From Hymenochaete sp. R1 (Eukaryota; Basidiomycota; Agaricomycetes; Hymenochaetales; Hymenochaetaceae): a stretch of 47,717 bases of DNA. Numbering within the stretch: the stretch's first letter is position 1; each line of letters begins with the position of its first letter. Shown in pieces: positions 1-11,147 of this stretch. The stretch lies in contig JAFREE010000180.1 of NCBI GenBank assembly GCA_019400425.1, forward strand, positions 1 through 47,717, read 5' to 3'. Position numbers and translations under genes: made by a program. Below the pieces are notes generated by a model. That model did not search any database, was not told where the DNA came from, and saw only the letters and a list, made by a program, of their open reading frames with translations.

Positions 1-623
1 CGGTGTATCTAAGAAAATGAATGATATAAGCTTGATGTTAGCCAGAATGACTGGTTCAATCAATTCGTAGACTCACATGTAATTTGTATGCAGGAGTTCA
101 AGTTGTTGGCACAGCAACACTCGTCACGTCCTTTCATTTTCAGTTTGCGCAAATAATCTGATCGACGCCATCGACCTATCAACCCAGGGCAGGATTTCTC
201 TTTTGCTTTAATCAATCAAGACAACACCAGCTAACCACAACAGCAACAGCAAAGTAGCTTGGTGAAGGGTCTGTAGTGTAAAGATAAATCACGTCCCTTG
301 AACTTTGTCTTTCAGCTAATTCGCTCGTTTCAGAAGTAACCTTAATAAAACGCAAAGGTGGAAACTGGCGTTTGCAAGAAATAACCCGGTCAAAAATCTT
401 GCGGTATCGCTGTTGTTACAATATATGCTTTATAAACAAAAGTACCACATCATTACAAAACGGAAGGAAAAGTAAAGAGTATAACCTATTGGTTGCGTTA
501 GAAGCGAGACGATAAAGAGAACCAAGAGAGGGAGGGATGAGACGGAAGTACAAAAGTAGACAATACTCGTGAGTGAAATAAAAGAGAAAGAGAGACATAG
601 AAGTCCGTCGATAGAAACAGTTA
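1..623. other. Left edge, no gene seen
   Basis: Only short, low-quality open frames occur here on either strand. The right part should hold the 3' untranslated region of the minus-strand gene that stops at 624. I see no repeat or RNA gene. Confidence 0.6.
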
Positions 624-3600
624 TTAGTGCAATTTGTCCTTCACTTTTTCGAAGAAGTGCCTCACACGACCCTCCTTCTTTGCTTTGTCTCCGTCCGCCT
701 CTAGATCTTTATCAGAAGATGAGACGCTCGAGCGTTTGTTCGACGGCAACGCTCCTCCGTAGTGCTTCTCCTGCAATCCCTCGGTACCAGCGTATCGTGT
801 GCGATCCTCTTTCGAAAGCGAATGTCTAGCATCTTCCTTGTCTGTTTCAGGGAACGAAGGAGCAGCAGAGATACTCGTTTTAGCAGCAGGATCGCTGAAG
901 TCTTTAGACTCTGATGATGAATGTCCCGATCCAGTGATATCGACTGCCTTGACTCTGTCGAAAGAGGTGAGAGGGAAATCGCTGTCGGTGCCGCTCTTTG
1001 GGGGGTCGAAGGAGTCGTCAGAGCGTGTGCCTCCAAGAACTGTAGGCGGTGGACGAGTGACGTCCTGCATTGCTGATTCAGAGGCAAGATTATCGTCTTC
1101 CTTGGCAGCAGCTCCGTCGGGGTAAGAACCAGGCTCAGGTTGCTTAAGCGTGTGGACGAAGTCTTTGACTAGTCCAGGGTGATCGTCATCATCAACTGTC
1201 GTAGTACCATCTTGTCCGGACTTCGAATCTTGGGATTCTTGCTTCTCGTGCTCGTGAGCCACGGTGGCACCCGTTACCCCCGCTGCAGCACCGACTCCTT
1301 CGGATGACTTCTCCTTCTCGTGTCCGCCTTCCTTCTCGTTCCCCCCTTCGCCATCGGACTTCTCTTTTGCGTTGTCCTCGTGATGGAAGATTGAAGTGAG
1401 CTTTGCCTTCACCTTGACAAATGTACCTTCTTTTGGCGAGCCGCTATCCGACGTATCGTCCGTCGAATCATGTGTCTTGTTTCCTGCGTGGGTTGCGACA
1501 ACTTCGGGAGGTGGCGACTTCCTGAGTTTGTTCCGCTCCTTGCCATCGTCTCCAGACTTTGTAGCTATCTCGTCGTTATCGCTGTCGTCACTCAACTCTT
1601 TCTCAGCGGCCACTGCTCCTACACCGACGGCGGCGGCAGCTGCAAGGTCCTTTTCGTGACGTTTCTGCTCTTTCTGTTCCTCCTTCACTTTCTTCTTCTC
1701 AGCTTCGGCAGCGGCAGCTTCCTCTTTCTCCTTCCTCTTTTCCTCCCGCTTCGCGTCTTTTTCTGCCTTCATCGCCTCTTTCTCAGCTTTCTTCTCCTCA
1801 GCAGCTTGTGCGGCGGCGGCAGCTGCAGCCTCCTTCTCCAACCTTTTCTCCTCTTTCTCCGCTTCTTTCTCCGCCTTTCTCGCCTTCTTCTCCTCAGCGG
1901 CTTGGGCAGACGCAGCGGCAGCAGCTTCCTTCTCCTTCTTCTTTTCCTCCTTCGCAGCCTCCTTCTCAGCCTTCTTCGCTTCCTTCTCCGCTTTCTTCGC
2001 CTCTTTTTCTCGAGCGGCAGCGGCAGCGACAGCCTCTTTCTCCCTGCGATGTGCTTCTTTCACTTCCTGCTCGGTCTTCTCCTTCGAAAGGTCTTTCGTT
2101 GTTGACGATTGTTCCACATCTTTCGCAGGAGTGGATTCGTGAGGTGTGCTTTCGAGTTGTGATTGAGGCTCCGCTGTCTCCTCGCCCTGATCCGTGGTCT
2201 TTGGAAGATCTTCGTCTTCTCTCCTGCCTCGTTCGTGCAGTGCGTATGCGGCACCGGCGGCACCGAGCCCCGCAACTGTAGCCACAGCAGCTTCTTTGTT
2301 ACTACGCGAGGCCTCTCGGTCTTCTTTGGAAACTTCGTCTTGAGTGGGCTTCACAGCCGTGGGTTTCAAGACATCTGAGACTTCCGAATCCGCAGCTTTG
2401 GACCCCAATGATGGCTCAATAGCGTCCTTGCTGATCACGGGGCTTGCATATGCAGCTGGAGGAACTTGAGACGATTGTGATGGTGTAAAATTCTTTTGTT
2501 CAAGGTGAGATGATTTGACATCCTCGACAACTTCACTGTTCTTCTGGTTCGCATCATGCAAAGCGTAAGCAGCAGCTCCGCCCGCACCGAGAGCTAGTGC
2601 GGTAGCGGTGGCAGTCTCTTTGTTATCGAGCGATTTGTTGTCGAGACTCTGGGATGCTTCGTCTTGAATGGATTTCGAATCTTTAGGCACTGAAGATCTT
2701 GTAAGGCCGTGCTCCGAAGGTTGAACTTGATCGCGCGATTTTTCGCTGGGGATAGTGGCGACGGGAACGGGGCAATCTCCTTGCTCAGGTGCGGCATTAG
2801 AGACAGTCTCCTGCGCTGGTGTTTGGAGTTCTTCCCTGAAACGAGAGCCAGTGATTAGATCATTCTTTGACATTTCCTCTGCTCCCAAATCCGGACCGGC
2901 CGATTCAGTGCCGGCCGTGAGGATCGCATCTCCTCCGTGATGAACATTTGGTATCGTGGCTGCAAGCACTGACTGATCCCTCTCTTGAGCGGGAGTGGTT
3001 CCCTCTGAGCTCAAAGGTTGATAACCGACCATATCCATAGTCGAAGGCGGAGCTCGAGCCTCGGGAATAGGTTTAAGTGCACCGGAATATTCCGGAAGGG
3101 AAGATTTGGACGCGAGGTCGACAGGCCTCGGGGTACCAAGAGAACCAAGAGTTGCAGATGCAACGCCCACGTCAGAAGCATAGCTTCCGGATACTACGCT
3201 CAATTCGGAACGGTCCATAAGAGCTGATTCTACAGGCTCTGAGCCAAACTCAAAACCAGTTTTCGGCTTTGCTAGGGATTCTGAAGGAGTGAGAGGAGGT
3301 GTCGCCGCGTTTGGGCCAACGCTGGCAAGAGTGGCTGCAACCAGTGGGTTCTGATATTGCTCGTTTCCTGGAGGCAAAAAAGATTGCTCTGGTTCCTTCA
3401 AAGAAGGTTGGTTGGCAGCGGCTTCAGATTCATACGTTGGTAATGATGTCGGTAAGGATGACGTTTCGGCCTCTGCGCCAGGCATGACACCTTGAGCAGT
3501 ATTAGTCTCTTCGCGTTGCTCCTGCAAGAAGCCTTTCGCTTCTGACGCGCTTTCGTAGGGAGAGGCGAGCGGAGAATGGGAGATGAGCTCAGAATCACTT

Positions 3601-4052
3601 GTGTTCGGGGCAGTTTTGTCGGTGGCTAAATATGCGTTAGGCTAATAATGATTTAGTGACGACTGAACACGTACGGAACTCGTTGTCGCCGACAGGTCCA
3701 AGAGCAGCGGCTCTCTCCTTCAAATCTAACGACCTGTTGCGGTCGGAGATGTCAGGCCTCTCACCTGAGTCTGCGATGAAGTGAGTGAGGCATTGAAACA
3801 TTGCAAATAGTAGGGCAACATACGAGAAACTGCGCCTAGTCCGAGCGCACCAGCGACGCTCACTGGAAGGTACGCAGAAGCGACCTCCGCTGCACGCTGT
3901 CGCGCATTTGCGAGCGCAACTGCAGGGTCCACTAACTCGTCTGCTGGCCCTGCTGCTTCTGCAAGGTGTTCGACCGCGGTGTGTGGGTCGCGTGGGTACG
4001 AGCCCGGGACATCGACGGATGATTGGGATGGAGCTCTCAGTGTCTCTGTCAT
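624..4052 (-). CDS. Large Ala/Lys/Glu-rich coiled-coil protein of unknown function
   Basis: Three exons (4052-3824, 3770-3675, 3625-624) join in phase to about 1108 residues. Introns have GTATGT and GTACGT donors. The ATG at 4052 is the first in frame. The N-terminal ~120 residues are moderately hydrophobic (region around AYLPVSVAGALGLG). The middle is low-complexity Ser/Pro/Glu-rich, followed by a highly charged KEKE/poly-Ala coiled-coil block at roughly genomic 1690-2030. The acidic C-terminal half ends in a basic segment, HFFEKVKDKLH. Three diverged Ala/Gly helices of the type GAAGAAYALHER lie near genomic 2590, 2240 and 1630. I do not recognise a family. Composition suggests a scaffold or tether, in the broad style of fungal leashin-like proteins, but that is only an analogy. 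Confidence 0.8.
1690..2030 (-). repeat. Internal coding repeats: KEEK..EKEAAAAA..AQAAEEKKA units
   Basis: Within the large coiled-coil protein, at least three tandem units of about 33-37 residues repeat the pattern EEK-(K/R)-x-EKE-Ala-run-AQAAEEKKA. Units one and two are nearly identical; the third is degenerate. On the plus strand this appears as repeated pyrimidine-rich tcctccttctc / cttctcctcagc blocks. Such tracts expand and contract easily, so copy number may vary between strains. Confidence 0.7.
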
Positions 4053-4853
4053 GGTGCGTCTAAGGGGGAAGTTCAAAGTACACCAGCTCCAGATCTAAGG
4101 GCACAAGCCTTATATGTATCGGGATGTGGCCTGAATATGAAGTCATCACTTGGAGCATGTTCGTCTCTCCATTCCGAGACATCTCGCATTTGAATCATTT
4201 CCCCTTCCCCTTATCCGCTTTTACAGCCAGTTACAAGCAGTGGCGTCGATGGTGTGGTCTGTGACGTCTGCAAGGGTCGAGAGGCGTTCATTTTCGATAG
4301 CTAGTCGCAGTCGTCGTCGGCGGACGTGATGAAGTGGTGGATCTGAACCTAGGCCCAGACCTGCAGCTGCCAGTGGTTCACGCGTACGATCGAAAGCGAG
4401 AAAGAAAAGGGTCGAGGCACGCAAAATCAGGTGACTGTGAGAAAGATCTATAAACGTTTAGACCATGCTTGAGTCGTCATATCCGGGTTCTTTATGCCTG
4501 TCGTCCCTCCACTATAATGATCTATAACTGTCAAGACGATTTGTGCCACTGCCACTGCCCACAAGATCGCTCAGTATTTGTGTCCTCATCGTTCTACGTT
4601 GCCGGAAAACACGTCGGTCTCGAGGTGGAGCAAAGCATAATAAAATGCCTCGTTTTCTTTCTGAAACCTTTCGAACCGTTACCGGAAGCCTTCAGCTTGC
4701 GCAAGACTTGCTCTCAACTGTCGTCTTACTCGACACGGGATCGACAACAGACCTGAAACATCCATTCTTTGCTTACTTTTCTTGCTTCTTCGACATTCTT
4801 TGCAGGATGTTGACGGAGTTCAGAAGAGGGGATTGCGGGAGATCGTCTCAGTC
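4053..4853. other. Intergenic, no supported gene
   Basis: This stretch separates the start of the coiled-coil gene (4052, minus) from the stop of the next minus-strand gene (4854). Open frames here are short, Leu/Ser/Arg-rich and lack coherent splice partners. It should contain the promoter of the coiled-coil gene. Confidence 0.5.
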
Positions 4854-5315
4854 TCATGCTTGGCCCGCTCCGTCCTTCAATTTCTTGAAGGCCTTGGTGG
4901 CGTCATGAATATACTCCAGGAAAAGTGCATCACTTGACCATTGTATAGTCTCGTGCGAGCCTGCGAGGACGACAGGAGTGACAGGTCTCACATCAAGACA
5001 CTGGTGCTTACGGCGGGTGTCTCGATCAGTATCAGTATCGCAGACTTTAATTCTCTTGAAAGCTAAGTCTGTCCAATTCAGGACTTTCTGAAAAACTATG
5101 AATCGCGTCTTTATACGTCCGACACTAAGGTGCGAGTATTAAGGAGAATAATGCCAGGAAACAAAATACACAAGAAAGTAGGCAGATATGGAACCGTAGT
5201 TAAAAGGAGACATAACTGTTACCAGCCTTACCTTTAGCAATAGTATTAGTTCAAAAATTGCATTGTGTACAACTGGCTCCCTCGTCAACCCGGTCTTACT
5301 ATTTGGAGCCGGCAT
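4854..5315 (-). CDS. Small two-exon protein of unknown function (about 105 aa)
   Basis: Exon 1 (5315-5232) begins MPAPNSKTGLTREPVVHN and ends in LLLK at a GTAAGG donor. Exon 2 (5087-4854) follows a TTTTTCAG acceptor and continues KVLNWTDLAFKRIKV to EYIHDATKAFKKLKDGAGQA-stop. Both junctions are phase 0, and the amino-acid composition is natural through both exons, unlike other frames here. The 144-nt intron is longer than the window's usual 50-80 nt, so a short internal exon may be missing. I do not recognise a family. Its start lies 152 bp from the divergent start of PPE1, so the two probably share a promoter region. Confidence 0.55.
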
Positions 5316-5467
5316 TGAAGTGATCAAGCTAATTACTTTACCGCGACAATTGTCTCGTGCCAATATCCAGACAGACTTCCACGAGCTGCCTCCCTAAAAG
5401 GCAACTGGTGGTAATGCGCATAAGAGACGTTGTTTGATTATGGCACACCTTCAGTCTTTTGACTACC

Positions 5468-6999
5468 ATGAGCGATCTATATCGCACTGCAATGCTGAAC
5501 AAGCTGCCTCAAACTCCCACCGTAGCACCATTCTCAAATGACGATGATGATGAGATGGACGACGAAGAGGAGGAAGCGGACTCTCTCGGTGCTTTACCCT
5601 CAGCGTCCATGCCTCCGTCACGCTCGTGAGTCCTCTCAATTGTGCTTTCCCGACATACATATAAACGAGACTACCTTGAAATTTCAGGAAAAGGAATAAA
5701 GCATCCTCGAGTAAAGAACCGAATTCTGCGTTCTCCCCGATATCCGCGTCGTCCTACTTTGCTCAAGCCATCGAAGTTGCTCTCGCGACCCGAAACCTGA
5801 ACATGCGCGTGTATTATACACCTCCCGTCTCCGCAAGCAATGAAAGCCTGAAAGAAACAACCGTCATGCTTTTTCATCACGGAGCGGGTTACACGGGGTT
5901 GAGCTTCGCGCTGCTAGCGAAGGAGATCGAAAGCAGGACAAGAGGGGAATGTGGGGTGTTGTCATTGGATGCTAGAGCGCATGGTTCGGTTTCCGGTCTT
6001 CGGTTCATTACGCATTAGTTGACCACATACAGGGAAGACGAAACCTCTGAACGGTGATACAGAGACAGAAACGGAATTATCTCTTGACACACTTACAGAG
6101 GATGCATATATTCTGGTCTCGACGATTTACCCCAATCCCATTGAAGCCCCAACATTGCTAGCAAGTTTCCTCGTTCAAAGTCTTGTTTCTTTCCCAGCTA
6201 ACTAATGGCAATGCACAGCTAGTTGGGCATAGCATGGGAGGAGCGGTTTTTGTCAGGCTAACGCAGCGACTACTCGCAGCGAAGTACCGCGTAACTGGGA
6301 CGGCGGTTCTCGAGGTCGTAGAAGGATTCACTCTCGATGCCCTTCCACATATGCACTCTCTTCTTGACTCAAGACCCAATGGATTTGGAAACGTTGAAGA
6401 GGCTGTCGAATGGCAGTACGTCTATCTTGGTCAACTTGATCGTCAGGTTCTTGATCGGGTCCTCTCAGTGTTTCAAATAACACCATCCGTAACCCTCTTT
6501 CGGCCCGTATAAGCGTTCCAGCCATTGTCGTTCCCTCTTCCCAATCTTCCACAGAAGCTTCTGGACCTGTGGTATGGCGCACCCCATTAAGAAGTACCGC
6601 GCCCTACTGGGAAGGTAAGAAACGCCGTCTATCATACCCCGTTGCATTCTAAGAATATTGTCAACGACTAGGTTGGTTCAAGGGGTTATCCAACTCCTTC
6701 CTATCAGTTAGAACTGCTCGACTCCTTGTTCTCGCGGGAACGGAGCGCCTTGACAAGGAGCTCATGATTGGGCAGATGCAGGGCAAGTTTCAACTTGCTG
6801 TGGTACCTGAGACGGGGCATATGATTCACGAGGTGCGTTGCCGTTTGCTAACGGAACAGTATAAATTTCCGAGGCACATTTGATAATATAACTTCACTTC
6901 CTTCAGGACAGCCCAGAGCGGCTCGCTGAGATTCTTGTGGAATTTTGGCGGCGCAATGAACGAGTCGTCGTTGGAGTGAAGAAAGTTGGAGAACAGTAA
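5468..6999 (+). CDS. PPE1: Protein phosphatase methylesterase 1 (PME-1), alpha/beta hydrolase
   Basis: Removes the C-terminal methyl ester from the PP2A catalytic subunit. Seven exons: 5468-5625, 5688-5983, 6033-6160, 6219-6415, 6469-6614, 6672-6832 and 6907-6999, giving 392 residues, close to the family's usual length. Visible landmarks: an acidic N-terminus (residues about 18-35), the oxyanion-side motif [22 protein letters not shown], the nucleophile elbow LVGHSMGG with Ser199, [10 protein letters not shown] with the acid Asp234, and the terminal GHMIHED with the catalytic histidine. All triad elements are present. Intron 3 (6161-6218) has a GC donor (GCAAGT); only this choice keeps [11 protein letters not shown] in frame. 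Intron 2 uses the uncommon donor GTTCGG. Expected in cytosol and nucleus. Confidence 0.95.
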
Positions 7000-7271
7000 A
7001 CCAAGTAGAATAATATGAATACGGAATGAAGTGCTTGATCCAGATGTACATTATCCTATGGATTCTTAATCAAAAATTGACGCAAAGAGAATGGCTCAAG
7101 TCTTGGAATCCTGTATATGCCTAGCAGATTGGGTGTGTGATGGTAGTATGCCAGAGGACGAGGCGCGCGGCGCGCTACGGCAACGACGAAAAGAGAGGAT
7201 CGACGTTTTCCGAGCCTGACCTTCGCAAACTCTGGGACTCGAATCGGAATCGTGCTCTCAAGTCGACCGCC
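7000..7271 (+). promoter_or_regulatory. PPE1 3' region / uL30m promoter
   Basis: A 272-bp gap between PPE1 and the next gene on the same strand. It must hold the PPE1 terminator and the uL30m promoter. I see no distinctive motif. Confidence 0.35.
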
Positions 7272-7706
7272 ATGCTCAAGTTTACTGTCCCAAGGCCGTC
7301 CAGCACATCTCTACGCACGCTACCCAAGCATCCACGCCATCGTTTCTCTTCTTCAGCCCCTTCATCTCAAGCATCGTCAAGCTCATCTTCCCCGTCATCC
7401 GCGTCTTCACCATCCCGACTGTCCCACTTCAAAATCACGCTTACCCGTTCCGCCATCGGTCTTACCAAAGAGAAAAAGGCCACACTTGTTGCTCTGGGAC
7501 TGCATCGTCGATTGCAGACGGTTTTTCAAAGGCACACACCCGAGGCGGCGGGGAAAATCTTAACGGTAAAGGAGCTTGTGCGCGTCGAGAATGTTACGGC
7601 TGAGGACGTTATGGACAAGACGGAGATGCGGTTACGGAGGAAGGCACAGCCGGGCTTTGAGGTCGTGAAGGATGTCAGGGGGGAACAGAGGTTTGGGATG
7701 CTTTGA
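7272..7706 (+). CDS. MRPL33: Mitochondrial large-subunit ribosomal protein uL30m
   Basis: Single-exon gene of 144 residues. The start at 7272 was chosen because it begins MLKFTVPRPSS followed by an Arg/Ser-rich, acid-poor stretch (residues 1-55), as expected of a mitochondrial targeting sequence; the open frame extends further upstream without homology. From about residue 57 the L30 ferredoxin-like fold is visible: FKITLTRSAIGLTKEKKATL, then LGLHRR and HTPEAAGKI, with the conserved Val-rich end (VKELVRVENVT). Yeast Mrpl33 is the counterpart. The C-terminal tail (residues about 110-144, EMRLRRKAQPGF onward) extends past the core domain, which is usual for fungal mitoribosomal proteins. Confidence 0.88.
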   Translation: MLKFTVPRPSSTSLRTLPKHPRHRFSSSAPSSQASSSSSSPSSASSPSRLSHFKITLTRSAIGLTKEKKATLVALGLHRRLQTVFQRHTPEAAGKILTVKELVRVENVTAEDVMDKTEMRLRRKAQPGFEVVKDVRGEQRFGML

Positions 7707-8582
7707 TATGAGCTTTCGTGCTTGTGAGTCCGGCATTTGCGGTGAACTCTTTTTTCGTGTGCTCATTCTCCGTCCCTCGAAGCACAATGCACATTAATGT
7801 GCTGTCACATAGACCTATCTATCGATCAGAATTCTTTATTTTCAGCCGTATATGGCCATAAACACCAATCAAGCACAGAACGCACCAAACATACAATATA
7901 CAGCATTACCTTAATTCTTCTCATCTGACGGTGCAAAAGCAAACGCACAAGTCCTCTCAAATCTGGAAAAAGCATGTTGCGAACCCTTGTTTATCTCACG
8001 TTGACCAAGGAGGTCATAAGAAATTGGCTATTAAACTTGCGAAGAGACCCAGAAACTCTGATGATGTGCTATTTACTAGCCCTCATTGCAACTTTGTGAG
8101 GTTGGCAAATTCCCGTCACGAATTGTCTGCGAACTGTAGGGCTTGAATACCATTCCATACACGGGTGGTTGGTCAAATCCTCGGAGCAAACCAACAAGAA
8201 AGGGGCCCCGAGAATGTGCTTCGTAGATCCCTTCGTTGCCTGCAAAATCACCATTATCACCTAAAGCTTACGACATTCAGAATGGCGTTCACGCTGGAAT
8301 GCATTTTTGTCGACCAAAGGGCTCAAAAATGCGTACTTTGCACCAGCAGAAAACCAAAAGAACTGTTAGCCTACCCTCTCATGCTTTCAGTTGAGTAACA
8401 TTTTGCAATCATGTGTCCGCCTTTAGTCGGAGGTTACTAACAATAATAAATGGTACCGAAGTGGCGTTTTGCATTTTCTAGTGCAATGGGCATCCATAAA
8501 ATAGATATGCAGCGTATTCTGTGCATATTTTATCACATATCCCCGGGTGACTTATCGCTGCAAGTCATAAACGCTGTAGGTC
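7707..8582. other. Intergenic, no supported gene
   Basis: The short frames on both strands lack plausible splice partners. The segment 8400-8560 is AT-rich. I see no repeat or RNA gene. Confidence 0.45.
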
Positions 8583-9012
8583 ATGCCTGACAGATCTGGT
8601 TCGGAGGGTTTATACGCTCAGATCGCTGACAAACAGAAGCAATTCGACAGACTTAACGCCAGGGTAGACAACGGCGCGGCCCTCCATCTACCAGATCAAA
8701 TTCGATCCGACCGTCTCGAGGAAGAGCTCAATGAACTGAGGGTAAGACTGCTCGTCGAAACGGAGGTCAATTCGGTGATAATTAGGAAGCCATTTGAAGG
8801 CAGTCCTCGTGGAATTGACGAGGGAGGGAATGGTGCCTAGGCTTGGAGATGCTACCGGACGGGCAATTGTGAGAGATGATAGTGTTGGGTTTGGCTGCCA
8901 TGGACAAGAGAGACGTCGAGGTCGCGAAGAGGAAGGTACTGGCCCACCATCTTCACATCTAACTTCTGCCCGGACCCGCGGAAGTCTCTTCTGTTTCGAC
9001 TGCTACAGCTAA
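8583..9012 (+). CDS. Small coiled-coil protein of unknown function (about 123 aa)
   Basis: Two exons, 8583-8741 and 8800-9012, join in phase 0 across a 58-nt intron (GTAAGA donor, TTTGAAG acceptor). The joined product reads MPDRSGSEGLYAQIADKQ at the start and LEEELNELR-AVLVELTREG across the junction, a heptad-like amphipathic helix that continues naturally. The C-terminal ~60 residues are Arg/Glu/Ser-rich with no domain I can name. Without the intron the first frame stops at 8840 as an 85-residue product, so the splice model should be tested. Probably a lineage-restricted gene. Confidence 0.45.
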
Positions 9013-9413
9013 GGATCACTTGCAGCACTAGCTTCGTATGTTGTAGGTTTCGTAGGTCATTCTGAGGCTTTGGGCATAGGAAGCTATAACTTAACTTAAT
9101 ATCACAAAGGTTCGATCAATAAACGAGTCCCCAGTCTCAATCTGAGACCTTTTTTGCTTAAGTTTTGCGAATAGTCGGGGCATCTGACCTTTGGGTGCAG
9201 TAGCAAGGATTTGAAGCTTTGAGTGACGAATGCGATCGGAGGTGGCTGAGAGCTGAGAAAGCAGCGGTTCTGGTTCTGTTCTCACGCCGTAATGAGTTGA
9301 GTGAGTGCTGCATCCACGCGTTCGGCAGAAACGATTACAGAAACCCCAACGACGACGAAGGAGAAACCAACTCGAGCCATCCCTCGACTACGCTGCTCTA
9401 GTACTTTTTAACT
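9013..9413 (+). promoter_or_regulatory. SVF1 upstream region
   Basis: A 401-bp gap directly upstream of SVF1 with no coding-like frame. It is expected to hold the SVF1 promoter and 5' leader. No specific box was identified. Confidence 0.3.
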
Positions 9414-10878
9414 ATGTCCTGGCTTTGGGGGTGAGTGCTTTTCGAGTCTGACAGTGAGCAATGCTTCATTTCGCGAACGTTGCACACACCCAGGGCTGCA
9501 CCGGCTGATCCACACGCGCCGACGTTCCACCCTGTGGCTTCGCGTTATCCTCAGAACGACATTTACGGCGAACTCGAACAGAAAGACATAGAATGGATGA
9601 CAGCGTCAGGGTTTGCGACCGAGACCGTAGTTTACTACAACTTCCTGGAGGATGGGACGTTCCTCATATGCCAAGTCATTCATTCATCCATCGGGTGCGT
9701 ATGCAACGGACTGAGTCTGGTCCCGCAAAAGTACTTAAGATCATGTTTGACATAGACTGTGGTATCCAACAGTCCAGTTCACGTTTAAACTCTACAACCC
9801 GACGACGAAAGAGACCGTCTGGCGGTCCACCAATCTCACCAACTTTACCGTCTGCCCTGACAAACGCTCCTGCAAAGCTGACAACTTCTCCATCACCTTC
9901 AAATCAAACCCTTCATCCGATACATCCACCGAAACATTTACCATTCTCTCTCACGTTGCTGACGACGTCCAGATCACCCTCAACATCTCTCGTTCAGCGT
10001 CCGCGCCTGGGTGGAAGATCGGTTCTGGCCCGAAAGGCGGCTTTCAATACTACGGCCCGGACATCGAGAAGCCCGATGGGTTCCTGTACCATTCGTTCTG
10101 GCCGAGGACCACTTGCGATGGTGTGATTGTGTACCAAGGCAAGGCGCTCGAAACGAAGCGTGGTCCGGGGATGTACGTACACTCGGTCATGGGCATGCGC
10201 CCCAATCTTGTCGCCTCTCGCTGGAATTTTGCAAATTTCCAAAGCAAAGAAGAGGGTCCCCATGGAGGTGTAACGGCGATTCAGATGGAGTTGACGACGC
10301 TGGACGCGTACGGGCTCAAAGGAGCTGGGTCAGGTGGGGTCAAAGTCAACTTTGGCTCTATCGTCGTGGGTGGGAAGTTAGTGTGCGTTACAGCGGAGAC
10401 AACTCTACCCGGAGAGGAGCCAAAGGATGCAGATGCCAATACGTTAGTGTCAAGGGCCGTACACCTCAATACGGTGCATGACCCAGATACGTCCTACGCC
10501 GTGCCTACAGAACTCAAGTTCGACTGGGCTGGAAATTCTTGTCTTCCTGATGCACCAGGTCGCGTCGCATGCTCCCTGGGCGTACAAGTAGGTTCGCCTT
10601 CAGAGCCCAAAGGTCTCGTAGAGAAGGTCGACGTTCTTGCGGAAATTCCGGCTGTTGTCAAGACCGTCATTAGCTACGTCGCAGGTACCAAACCATACGT
10701 CTATCAGGTGAGTTTCGGTATAGGCTCCATTCCACGTCTATGATTGATTTGCCGCTGTGTTTAGTGGTACAACCCCACAACTTTGAAGTTGACTCTTCCT
10801 GATTCAATCATACCTGGGGGCTCTGCTGGCGTTGATGTCGAAGGTATTCTGTATAATGAAGCGTCTTTCGTATCTTAA
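9414..10878 (+). CDS. SVF1: Svf1-family protein (survival factor / lipocalin-like)
   Basis: Four exons (9414-9430, 9494-9694, 9756-10707, 10765-10878) encode 427 residues, near the usual family length. The first coding exon is only 17 nt (MSWLW plus two bases). The N-terminal lipocalin-like half carries WMTASGFATETVVYYNFLED and the C-terminal half carries FLYHSFWPRTTCDG, SVMGMRPNLVASRWNFANFQ and FGSIVVGGKLVCVTAET, all typical of Svf1. The protein ends VDVEGILYNEASFVS. In yeast Svf1 supports survival under oxidative and cold stress and has been linked to ceramide transport between ER and Golgi; that role is from the family, not visible here. It converges on the formamidase gene. Confidence 0.93.
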
Positions 10879-11147
10879 TTGTGTTTCACTACCACAAAGC
10901 TTACGATTGTGCATGCTCATATATGTAGTCTGTATCATAGCTCGGATCAATCAGCAGTCTCTTTCTGTGAAGCAAATCAACAAATAAGATCGGTGTAGTA
11001 CAACATCAATGTCATTCTTTCTTTCCGGCCATTGGCCTGTGTATAATACATATCAATCATATTTACAAACCCTTCAATCAGGAACAAAAAGAGCTCAGAA
11101 GTAGAAAGCTGAAAATTGAACTCCTTTACGTATCCGGAACTAGGAGT

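Noticed and set aside
1470..2281. Long plus-strand frames rich in Leu/Phe/Pro/Ser opposite the coiled-coil gene
   Set aside because: They are the antisense of the Lys/Glu/Ala repeats; composition follows from the complementary strand and no splice or start context supports them.
4469..4908. Plus-strand frames MSRHIRVLYAC and MPLPLPTRSLS
   Set aside because: Overlapping low-quality frames with no conserved motif; they end over the minus-strand small gene's last exon.
7931..8398. Short frames downstream of uL30m
   Set aside because: No coherent splice partners, motifs or coding bias.
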